This document shows, in pieces, positions 20,445 to 30,314 of a DNA stretch of 64,000 nucleotides. The notes beneath the pieces were generated by a model. That model searched no databases. It was not told the origin of the DNA and saw only the letters and a list, made by a program, of their open reading frames with translations. The position numbers were made by a program, and so were the translations under genes. How positions within the stretch are numbered: position 1 is the first letter of the stretch; the number at the start of each line of letters is the position of its first letter. This DNA comes from Rhabditophanes sp. KR3021 (lineage: Eukaryota > Nematoda > Chromadorea > Rhabditida > Alloionematidae), in contig CAUJLY010000001.1 in NCBI GenBank assembly GCA_963281155.1, forward strand, positions 9,114,001 to 9,178,000. The letters run 5' to 3'.

Positions 20445-21423
20445 GTCAAAAACCTACACCTCAACATAAGATTTTAAATTAAATTGTTTAAGTTTTGTAT
20501 TTAAAAAGTGTTAAAGGGAGATTATGTAATTATTATATGTATATTTATTGTACCTTATTTATTGTATATGTGTTATTATTTATAATAAATCAGTTATGTT
20601 AACGTATTTGTATTTCCCTATATAGGACTCTTACCAGGCTTGACTTGGTACCCAGGAACAGAAAGATGATATTCTCATTCAGAAGGACTTAAATAATTCT
20701 AGTTTATTTTAAATATGATTATGTGACTTTACTGTTGTAAATGTTCCGTGCATATCTGATAACTAATACATACATTTTCATGCTTAAATGAATTAATTTG
20801 ATAAATCTAATAAAAAAATCCATTGGACCATGTATAGTGTTCATCATATCAAAAGCATAAATGAAATTTGACAAGCCTCATAGTAGGTTCTTAGTCATTA
20901 AAAGATAAAAAGTTTTTTGAAAAGAATATTTGCAAAGCTTTTTGTGAACCTAATTACAGACTTGTTGTATAAAAATGGTAATTGTCTTTTTTGTTGCAAT
21001 ATTATGTAAACTTATGAAGGCTTACGATTCTGATTGTAGCATTTTTGTCTGTTTATTCTATGTAATAGCCTCAAAATGATGAGTTATGTTCTAATAACAA
21101 TTATTGCATTCCACAATAAAGAAGTAGTTGTAATGTTAAACATAATAGAAATGTAGATCACACTTGTCAATATGATAACAAATGATTTATACGGTAAAAC
21201 AAAGGAGGTTCATTTGTTAACAAACAATAGTTTAACACGCCTTGTTGTTTTAACTCCTACTGCAGACGTCTTATTAACAGTCAGTTAGACTACTAATCAC
21301 TTACATATGGAAATGGGAAGGCCTATAGAATATTATTTACTTATATTTAACGGGTTTTAAACTTTATAATAAAAATATCAACAAACAATTAAAAATAAGA
21401 AACGATTTATGTTCTGGATGCAT
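20445..21423. other. Intergenic, no gene seen
   Basis: No coding frame was supported. A short segment at about 20620-20690 is less A+T-rich than its surroundings but has no recognised RNA structure. Confidence 0.45.
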
Positions 21424-22078
21424 TCATTTTGCCTGAATATTACCTTTAAAAGGGACATATTCTTTCTTTACACCAACCGACCCTTGACTTGAGTTTGGCG
21501 ATCTTTGACAACCGTTATCCCTCTTTTTGAATCTTCTGAGAAAAACAAGCTTTTTGGCTGGATTAACATTCATATTTATCATCTTATTAACTTGATGCAG
21601 CAATCCAGCAACTGATCTTAAACTTCTTGTTTTCATAAATTCTTTCCAGCTTGGCGGAATTCGGGTTCTTAAATACATATATTATAAATATTGCAGCTAG
21701 TAAAATTACCTTGTATTTCTAATATCAGCTATACTTGACTCCAGAAAAGCTTTACATATCTCAGGTGTGGCAGGACGATGTTTTACATGACAGTGTGTGT
21801 ACAATTGAAACATAAAATGTACCTTGTCTTTATCAAAAACTTGTTTCAACACAACTAGCGACGTTTCACTAAATTTATCGCTTGCAACCAAATAACTTGG
21901 CATAAAGTACTTCTGCAGCTTGATGAATCGAAAATTATTTATATGCAAAGGGTTCATCCTAGCTAAAATGCAAATATCAAAACCATTAATATAACTTATC
22001 TTATCGAAAAACAGATGTTAAACAAGATTACAACGATCAAAATAATAAAAATTTGAATTTACTCTCCTTATAAGTCAT
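21424..22078 (-). CDS. Unrecognised three-exon gene
   Basis: Exons, in transcription order, are 22078-22063, 21962-21710 and 21667-21424, giving 170 residues. Both introns (100 and 42 bp) have clean GTAA donors and TTTTAG/TTTAAG acceptors and keep the frame, so the model is well supported. The first exon is only 16 bases (MTYKE). The product is soluble and basic. The middle part has a Cys/His pair (THCHVKHRP), and the C-terminal part is Lys/Arg-rich with a Ser-rich linker (FLRRFKKRDNGCQRS). No domain was recognised. A role in nucleic-acid binding is possible from the charge alone but is not shown. Confidence 0.65.
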
Positions 22079-22564
22079 TCACAATCAAGTTATTTGTAAG
22101 TTGTAAAAGAAGCTGTCACCAACTATTCAACCAATTATCTTTGCAGGATGCTAGTAGCTTTAAGTTCAATGTGTAATGGTGCATTCTTTCTTAGGCTTGT
22201 GTTTATTAAATCAATAGAAATGTGTGTGGAGTATTGGTAATTAAAGGTACTTTTGATGTTTAAAAACGAATTTTGATTGCCAAAAAAGCAATGTCACGAC
22301 ATCTTTGTTTATCATAACTTTGGCAAAGAATCACACTAAAGGCATATTTTCTTTCTAAATTGAATCAAAGTACAGATATATTTTATAAAACAAATGATAA
22401 TATGTTCATATTTAGTAATGTCCAACACTAGCTATTGAAACTATGGTGACCGATCAAAAATAATAGCGATTTTAAGAAATTGAGATTGTATCACCATGCC
22501 AATATGATATAAATACCTCCAAATAAAAATTGTCCAACAATTATCTGCATTCAAATATTCCCAA
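22079..22564. other. Divergent promoter region
   Basis: This is the space between the minus-strand gene starting at 22078 and the plus-strand channel relic at 22565. No open frame or RNA gene was seen. Confidence 0.5.
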
Positions 22565-23562
22565 ATGACCTTATTTACCCCCAAAATATTAGAAGAAGAT
22601 ATTACAATATTATTTACTAGCTTTGTTAAGTGGTCTGGAATAAATTTGCTATGTCAATTAGTTTTCGCAAGAACCAAGACTATAAGAATCATTTGGTTGG
22701 TTGGAATTTTTATTATTACTGTCCTTTTAATTTACTCTATATTGTCATTACTTATTTTTCAAGTTCCAACCACAAAGACGCATCTTTACTATAAAAAAGT
22801 GAAGTGCAAAACTTTCCGCGAATATACATGTGTCTTGGGAATCAATTGAAGATGCAGGCTGCTGTTGGCTCCATTACTCCTGGATCAGCTGATCAAGGGC
22901 ACATTAGAAAGTTTTTTGAGAATACTTATAATTCGTATATTGATAAAAGAAGGGCACGCTCTATTTTGGTTCGTCTGTTGAAAGATTCTAATTATGGTGG
23001 GTTTGTTAAATAATTACCTTATCATTCATCTTTTATTTTTTATTTAGCTCCGGCGATGCGTGGTGATACTGCCATGAAACTTGTGTTTTGTATTTATGGA
23101 GGGATTGCATGTGATAAAAATAGAGAATTTGATGTTAAAAAGGACTCGAGAGCTGGACATTGTTATAGACTTAGTAAAAAATTCCAGCGAGTCCAAAAAA
23201 CTGGCACTGATTTTGGCTTGACTATGTTACTAAACATTCGAAGAAATTTGTTTTTAGGAAGTGAACAATCAATTGTGTATTTACAAACTGAAGCTGGACC
23301 TCATTCATTGATCGAAATAAATTTAGCCATCGAATACCTCAATACATTTGTACAAAGCGATGTGTCAACAGTTTATAAAATTCCTTTAGGATATGCGGCA
23401 AGTATTACACTAACAGGGAATCGAGACACTTACCGTCATAGAAGCGTATATTAAAGGACTTCTCAATATATTAATTGCGACCCACACTTTCCATATGAAC
23501 TCATTCAAAAAATGTAAAAGGATATACTAAATAGTATCTGTCCGTGTTTACCATACCAATAA
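22565..23562 (+). pseudogene. DEG/ENaC-type sodium channel relic
   Basis: The N terminus has the family layout: a WSGINL segment in place of the usual HG region, then one TM helix (about residues 43-65) beginning after an Arg-rich turn and Trp. The frame then runs into TGA at 22847-22849. The typical post-TM1 motif (QNFPRIYMCLGNQLKM, compare FPAVTICN) is present one frame away, just after a run of six A at 22793-22798, so one base has been lost there. The sequence continues through a normal intron (about 22996-23046) into FCIYGGIAC, GHCYRL, GLTMLLNI and GPHSL, all ordered as in the extracellular domain. It stops at TAA 23452. In-frame remnants of the late cysteine region (ICPCLPYQ) follow beyond a second stop at 23515. 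TM2 is absent. Confidence 0.75.
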
Positions 23563-24618
23563 TAATATATAAATACAAAAATATTCCGAACTAAAAAGTC
23601 TGAATTTACAGACCATAGTAAGACTTAAAAAATAGATATTTATCTCTCTTCTCATTATTCTTATATTTATAAGTTAAAGATGTGTTTCTCGATTAAATTG
23701 ACTTTCAAAAATAAATAAAATACGATTAAATGTAATTATTGTGATAAGCTTGGTGTACTACCAATTTTATTGTTTTATTATTATATGATGTGTAGTGCAT
23801 TAATCAATGTTAAATAAATTAATAATCAAAAGTAGATGTACAATTGTTGAATATTATCTGTCTTTTTATCAATTTAACTGATTAATCAAGAAAGTGTTAA
23901 ATTTGTGATGATTTTTTGCAAGGATACGTCCAAAAATAATTCATATGTTAAGGAAGAAACAACCATAAAAATAATTATTTGAACTTTTTAATGATGTCAC
24001 AATTCATCCTGCATTCGTATCTATGACCGTATTATTTAGTGTTGGCAGTGTTTTAACATATACTATACTCATTCTCTAGATCAACAGAACAATTATACCA
24101 GTTGATTTTTAAAAATTAATTCTTATTTACTTTCTTATATTGAAGAAAATGATGCCCACTGGATAAGGTGTTAAGCAATTAAATGATGGTAATTTAAGGT
24201 TATCAACTTATTAATTGGAACTGTTTGGTTTTGCTTCATTTTGTGAAAGCTTTTATTTTTCGATTTAACTTTGAATTTAAGGGTTAAACTATAATATGGG
24301 ATGTGATAAATAAAATCAAAGATATAATTTAAATAATTGTAATAATGATGTCCGGGAATGAGGGAAAGGTAATTAAATTAAACAGTGGCATGTTGAATTA
24401 TGTTGACTGATGATGAAATTAAAATGCGTGGTCTGGTCAACAGTCGTTTGTTTCAACATTTCAATTAGTGTTTGGGATGCTAGCACAACCCTTTTCAAGA
24501 CACTGGTCTTCAAATAGTCAAAAGATAATAACTTAATATAGGATGAAAGTACATTTTGCACTAATAAAAATTGGTATAACAGATGCAATATTTGTGTTTA
24601 ATTTCTTTTAGTTAAAAT
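23563..24618. other. Mostly intergenic; one weak minus-strand frame
   Basis: The minus-strand frame 24373-24588 (71 codons) has a helix-like middle (LKTSVLKRVVLASQTLIEMLKQ) but begins only 30 bases from the next gene's ATG and has no other support. The rest shows no gene. TTCTTTTAG at 24603-24611, 7 bases before the ATG at 24619, is a likely acceptor, possibly for a spliced leader. Confidence 0.4.
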
Positions 24619-26064
24619 ATGGCTGCTGGTGAATGTAAGTTTTCTTTTTTAAATAAATTACAAAAATTTTGATTTACTTAAGAGTAATAATCTTTTTTAA
24701 GACTTATTGTCGATCTTTTATAAGTGTAGCAATAACAAACTTTAAATGCACAAGAGAACAATTTAGGTTAACAATTTTATTAACTTTTATAATCTGTATA
24801 AAATTACAATCATTGGCCACCAATTGCACGCGGTTTACTTTAAAACCTAAAACAATTGGAGGTTAAAATATGAAAATAAAATATGATATGATATATTAAT
24901 ATTTTATATTTTTCAGTTGATTCTGAAATAGTTGATGTGTTTACTCACGATGGTGCAAAAGGATGGACTAATGATTTAGCAAAAATCCCGATAATATCTG
25001 GCTCTGTATTTGGAATTAGTACTGCTACAAGTGGACGATCAGAAATTATAAGAATTGATATGAAAGAAATAAATGAACTGGCAAAGCACTACGTTTATCA
25101 AACTGGGGAAAAACAATTCAATTTGTATTTGGAGATGAATAAGTATATAGTCACTAACAACAAAGGAAATACAATATCTGAAAAATTTTACGGCTGCAAA
25201 TTTTCTATCAATCGAGGTGGTGATGTTATTCATGGAAATCCTGGATTATCAGAGAATGAATTCTATATATTGTTCAAAGTCGGAGATCATTTTATCTCGG
25301 TAAGTGAAGAATTTATTTTGAAGAGAAAAAGTAAGAAAGCACGAAATTTATCAAATTATGAAAAGGATGAAATGATTGAAAAGTACATGATGTCAAAGAT
25401 TTTTGAAGTTTCGCTTACTGGAAATGGCGACAATTCTTCGTCAAAAAAAAGTTCGATGGATTGCAACAACTGTACCATTACTCTACTCAAAAAATCATCA
25501 GGAGACGTTGATAACCCTTTTAACCGTCTCGTGTATGCCGACACTGATGCATTTATGCGGCCTGCTGATTTACTTGAGGATGTTATACCCGTTGAGGCAA
25601 AGACAGTTTACATGTCTTCGTTATCATTAGACAAATATAATCTCAACCGCCCAAAACTTTCTTCTCAAATTAGAAATAAATGGTATAACCAAATATACAC
25701 AGGACACTGTGATACTTGTTATACTCTCGTTCACAATTACGATGGTATAGGGAAACAGGAGTTTGTTGAAGCGGTTCTTTACAAGAACACTATTTCCGAA
25801 TTAAAACCAGCACAATTTAATACATTTAATGAACAAGGATCCAAAGTATATGCTAAGAGTCTCAATGATCTTTTCAAAAAATATGACAAACATAGACCAA
25901 ACTTATGTTACATCAAATATAAAGTTACAGATGGAGTTTGGCCCTGTAAGTATTTTAAACTAAAAGAACATTTAACCAATAAAGAAAAGTATACTTCTGA
26001 CGCTGATGATTTTATAATTAAAGGACTAAAAATGATTGAAAGAAGTTTAGAATTTGATAATTAA
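24619..26064 (+). CDS. Unrecognised 387-residue protein, two exons
   Basis: A short first exon (24619-24634, MAAGE) joins exon 24917-26064 in phase 1 across a 282 bp intron with GTAAGT and TTTTTCAG. The product has no signal peptide or TM helix. The N-terminal half (about residues 12-155) looks like a beta-rich domain with conserved-looking turns (PIISGSVFGIST, GNPGLSENEFYILFKVGDHF). It ends in a basic cluster that could be a nuclear signal (KRKSKKAR). A Ser/Asn-rich linker and a CNNC pair follow. The C-terminal half (about 205-385) has a CDTC pair, TLVHNYDGIG and LCYIKYKV. Two globular halves are suggested. I could not place it in a family. It is the longest clear orphan in the window. Confidence 0.7.
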
Positions 26065-27843
26065 CAAGACCCAAGTACATCCTTTACACCCCAAAAAAAG
26101 ACAAAAAAAAACAAAAAAAGGAAATCAGAATTAAATATCAGAACAGAAAAACCTTTCGGATAACCGCCGAAATTAAGCACACGGTTAACTGCGTTATCAC
26201 AATTTTATGATACATTATTTTTATTTGAATTTATTTACATATTACCTATATGTTTGTTGCATTAATTTGCTTCTTTAAAATTACTTTAATTGTTTATTCA
26301 GTAAAGATCGGGGATCTTTCTCCACTTTTCAAGTGATTCACTTCCAAAGTGTTAAAGTCTGTCTCCTGAAACTAGTACCTCCCTTCGAGTGCTGGCCCCA
26401 TCCAAATTCATATTTTATGACATTCCCCATATGTTATCCGTTTCTATTATTAATCTTTCTCCTTAAATTCTTTTAACATATACTTATACCCAAATCCTTA
26501 TAACACTGATTCCAAATTTATTTTGCCTTTATTTAGTAAAACGTTAAAAACGTCCTTCTGTGATTCATTAAGTATACCATAAACTTCAGTTAAAGGATAC
26601 TTTGACTAAGATAAAACTTAAAGATTTTTACTATTCTACTGAAAAATATTAAAACCAAATAAAAATTATGTTTCTTAATTTGTACATTTTATTTTTACTT
26701 CAAAGAACTGAAATAAGATGTAATTATTTTTTTCACAAAAGCTTCACTCTTATTTTAAATATTTGATGGAGTCACTATTATAATAGTCTTCAACCCAAAC
26801 ATGATAGATTTTACCTTTATGTTTTAAAAAGTACCACAATATATTCGTAATCACTTGGTAAAGTATGAAGGATCCTTGTAATGGTTCATAGATTCTGATA
26901 ACCAACAAAATATATGATCACTTTTTGTCCTAATTTCTTTGTGATATTTCCCATATGCACCTTTTAAACAATCAACTCAATTATCAATGACAAATTATAT
27001 AATTTGTTGACGCTTTTATTATCATTGATTGTAGCATATTCTATAACGACATATTCTTAATTGTGATAAGAATCAATTATATAATCTACCTAAATACTGA
27101 CTCTAATACCATAAAGATATAACCATCAAGTTACAGGCAGTAGGCAAGGATGGGAGTCGTATATATAGTCAAGTTTTGACCAAAACAATATCTTTTTGTA
27201 ACATGTTTATAAGTGTAAAAATAGGTTTGCATTAATCAAAAATGTTATGCATAAACAGAGAAACTCATTCGAGTAGAGATAAACTGTTTGCAAGGCAATG
27301 ATAAAGAAAAGAAGTGTCGAAAGGTGAATTCCGTATCTGGTAATTATCAAAAGAGACTCAAAGAAACATAAAAAAATATGAATTAATAGTGCAATAAAAG
27401 TGAGTATATTTCTTAAATTCAAACCACGAATGTTTTTGTATTTATAAATACACAGATATATCTAAGACAATTATTGCGTGTGATAAGCAGCTATTGATAA
27501 ATATGTCATACCAACGCAATAATCTCAACATCAGCAAATTTATTAAATGTAATAAACGGCGATTCATTTCATAAGACAACAAATTCACATTTACAAAATC
27601 TTTCCAGGTACATATATTATTAATAAATTTAAAGAGAATAAATAAGAAGGTAAAGAATTTTATTTGGAAAATAACTTTCAGCTTTTGAAAGTTTATAGTT
27701 TATTTATTAACTAGTCATTAATGCAAAAAAATCAGAATGAATTATTATTTGAAAAAATGAAAATTGAATTAGTAATGCCAATGGCTTCAATAATGAGGTC
27801 ATAATTGATGAGGTTACAGACAACATTTTAATGACTTTTTCAA
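26065..27843. other. Non-coding stretch with a small G+C-richer island
   Basis: Directly after the gene ending at 26064 is a run of three A tracts separated by single bases. At about 26300-26410 the sequence is noticeably less A+T-rich than its surroundings and has short inverted repeats (for example GATCGGGGATC), but no tRNA, snRNA or coding frame was recognised. A minus-strand hydrophobic frame at 27207-27422 lacks an ATG. Otherwise nothing was seen. Confidence 0.4.
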
Positions 27844-28879
27844 CTAATTCCACTGTTCATCTAAAGAATCAAAATAAGTTTGCGTAACGATATCCGACAT
27901 CTTTCTTTGCTCATCAACATCCAAAGTATGGGAAAGATTAGGTGAGTATTTTGACTTAACCAAAAAACAACTTTTTTTCCAGATTTCGGGGTGCAATATG
28001 TGTAAAAATATTATTACCGTCATTAAGGAAGTTATGTATGCATAATCTACCAAAACAACATAATATGGCCTGTACTTCATCAGGCTTTGTGAAAAGAACA
28101 TTATGGTGGAGCCGGTTCCGCACAATATTACCATTAGAAATAATACGAAAAAGATATATTTACTTGTTTTTTGATTTTCTAAAAGTTGGAATCGAAAGCT
28201 TAAGTCGCTTTTTACTAGAAACTCTTCCTTGTATAGGGAGACTTGCTTGAGATATAGCATCGTATAAACTATTAGATTCAAAACGCTAACTACTGATAAT
28301 ATCAAAAACGGATATTGATCGCATTCAAAATCTAAAAAAAATGTATTATACTTAAGGACCCAAAATAAACTCACAAATTACATTATTAAAAGTACAGCCA
28401 ACAGCAATAACAATTAACAACAAGTCAATCCCAACAAACACAACCTTAAATCCTTCTTTATCATATTTGCGTGCCCTTAAAATAGCATAACACCTTTCAA
28501 ACGTAATAACTGAGGATCGAAAAGTACAAAAGTATGAAATAATTGTCTTGAATATATTTGCATACATAATAACTGAATTGATTCTAATAGCCGACAAAAT
28601 AATGACACTTTCTACCAAACTAATCACAACATAACTCAAACCCATACATGCAAGCATCACAAAAATGTACTTTAGATTAACATGATAAGAGGTATATTTT
28701 GTTCCTACTACAATTGCCACAACGAATAAAATCGACATCGGCAACCCAAATATAAGTTCAAACAAATAAAAATACTTGAACCAGTAGGAATAATGAACCT
28801 CTACAGATGTTATGTCTTTGTAAAACATTGATTTAGGAGAAATATACTGAATCCAATTAGAATAGTCCTTTAGATCCAT
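27844..28879 (-). CDS. Sre-like serpentine receptor, two coding blocks
   Basis: Two long frames on the minus strand make one receptor. The first (start chosen at MDLKDYSNW, 28879; an upstream in-frame ATG at 28942 is possible) holds about four TM helices and the hallmark FERCYAI...KYD after TM3, which resembles the ERxxA-type signature of the nematode Sre/Sra/Srb receptors. The second holds the remaining helices and FRFQLLENQKT before TM6, again typical of that group, then a hydrophilic tail. The join near 28350-28385 is unclear. Phase-compatible introns of only 28 or 31 bp can be drawn, shorter than any other intron here, so a frameshift is also possible. The likely role is chemosensory GPCR. 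Confidence 0.65.
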
Positions 28880-29396
28880 TTTAATTTTATTAAAAAATTT
28901 AGTAGGAACTTTGAGGCGAATTTGTGGAAAACACCTTTTCAAATTAGATTTAATAAATTGGTACGCTAATTTTAAAAAGGTACTTGTGGTGTTTTAAGGT
29001 AAATGCATACAACCAGCCTCCCTCTACTTGTTTCCTAATAGAAAGTAATAAGTTACCATTTATTATTTTACTAAAAAATTACACCTGAAAATGATTAAAA
29101 GAAGGGAAAAGAACACAGATTATCATAACTGCTTTATTAAAAAAAAACTATAGACTATATACAAATTCGTATGTTATTTTTGTGGTGAATAAATACAAAA
29201 CATTTAGCTTTAAAAATTTAACGTCTTTTCATTGCCACTGAAAAGGTTTTGTTTCTTGTCAAAATATATAGATGGAACAACAAATAGATGTGATAAATCA
29301 AAAATATTATACTTTTTTGTTAAAAGATGCCAATTGGATGAGATTGTGGAGAGATGGAGGATTGGTTCGAAACAAGTAATGGAATAAAAGGTGTGG
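28880..29396. other. Intergenic between two minus-strand genes
   Basis: This is upstream of the Sre-like receptor and downstream of the BRICHOS gene. No additional gene was seen. Confidence 0.5.
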
Positions 29397-30314
29397 TTAG
29401 AGTATTATTTGATCTTGGATAACATTCCCACCTTGGTACTCAGAAAAGAAAAGAGATTGTGGTTGTTCAAATTTGTTGATCACTTTCCCCAAGTTGCCTC
29501 TCTTCTTTCTTCTGTAGAAGATGGGTGATTCCATAGATCTAGAAATTCTCTGCAATGAAAAGACATCTTTATTCATGCAATGCACATTAATCATAGGCGA
29601 ATTGAGCATCAACATATTGCTCTTGGCCACTCTAGAACCAACTCTATACGTTTCCCTAACAACACGCGGAAAAGTCTTAGAAACTTTAGGGTTATTCTCC
29701 TGAAACTCGGTAATCAAGTCAATGAAAACTTTAGGTAAAGGTATGATGTTGTGGTCCAATTCCTTGAGGAAACATCTTCTTTCGATGACGTCAACGATAG
29801 CTGTAACATTCTTTTTAAAATCATGAATATAAATAGTCTTTCTGTTCATTCCAAACTTAGGAACTTGAATCCTTTCGAACAGTTGATTAGAATCGATTTC
29901 CATCTTTTGTTCCAGATGTTCAGTGATGCCTTCATTCACATAATTTGTCCCATACCAGCCATAATAAGTCGGCTTGTATAGGAAATAACGGTACATCAAC
30001 ACTCCAGAAGCCAGCAACGCAACCAACAACCAGAGCAACAACAATATTGCGCAAAGCTGTGTTGTTCTGGGATCACGTTGAACTCTTTCCTTAAAAGTCA
30101 AGTAAACGACACGTGGATTCCAGCGGGAAGGTTCGTCACGACGATTATGATTCAAAATAGGATTGTGGTTGGGGTCGAATTCAGTGTAGTCGTTTCCATT
30201 TGGAGTAGATGAAAAAGCTAACTTTATGTTTGGATTTGTAGCATCTGCCAACAAATTTTTTTGTTCCAATGTTAAAAGGGTGTCGGGAGTAAAACAATTT
30301 GCTGCAGTTGGCAT
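29397..30314 (-). CDS. ITM2/BRI-family type II membrane protein with BRICHOS domain
   Basis: A single exon encodes 305 residues. The order matches the ITM2 (BRI) family: a cytoplasmic N-terminal region of about 84 residues, one TM helix (about 85-110), a linker with IQVPKFG...IHDFKKNVTAIVD, a BRICHOS domain (about 160-256) with the conserved pair Cys181 and Cys246 and the IIPLPK stretch, then a dibasic RRKKR at 268-272 followed by a 33-residue C-terminal peptide (GNLGKVINKFEQPQ...). In vertebrate BRI proteins furin cuts at an equivalent place to release a short peptide. BRICHOS domains act as intramolecular chaperones in the secretory pathway. ATTTATAG ending at 30325, 11 bases before the ATG, is a likely acceptor. 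Confidence 0.88.
   Translation of the reverse strand: MPTAANCFTPDTLLTLEQKNLLADATNPNIKLAFSSTPNGNDYTEFDPNHNPILNHNRRDEPSRWNPRVVYLTFKERVQRDPRTTQLCAILLLLWLLVALLASGVLMYRYFLYKPTYYGWYGTNYVNEGITEHLEQKMEIDSNQLFERIQVPKFGMNRKTIYIHDFKKNVTAIVDVIERRCFLKELDHNIIPLPKVFIDLITEFQENNPKVSKTFPRVVRETYRVGSRVAKSNMLMLNSPMINVHCMNKDVFSLQRISRSMESPIFYRRKKRGNLGKVINKFEQPQSLFFSEYQGGNVIQDQIIL

Noticed and set aside
27207..27422. Hydrophobic minus-strand frame that could be a receptor fragment
   Set aside because: It has no ATG, no splice context, and its T-rich composition alone would give Leu/Ile/Phe.
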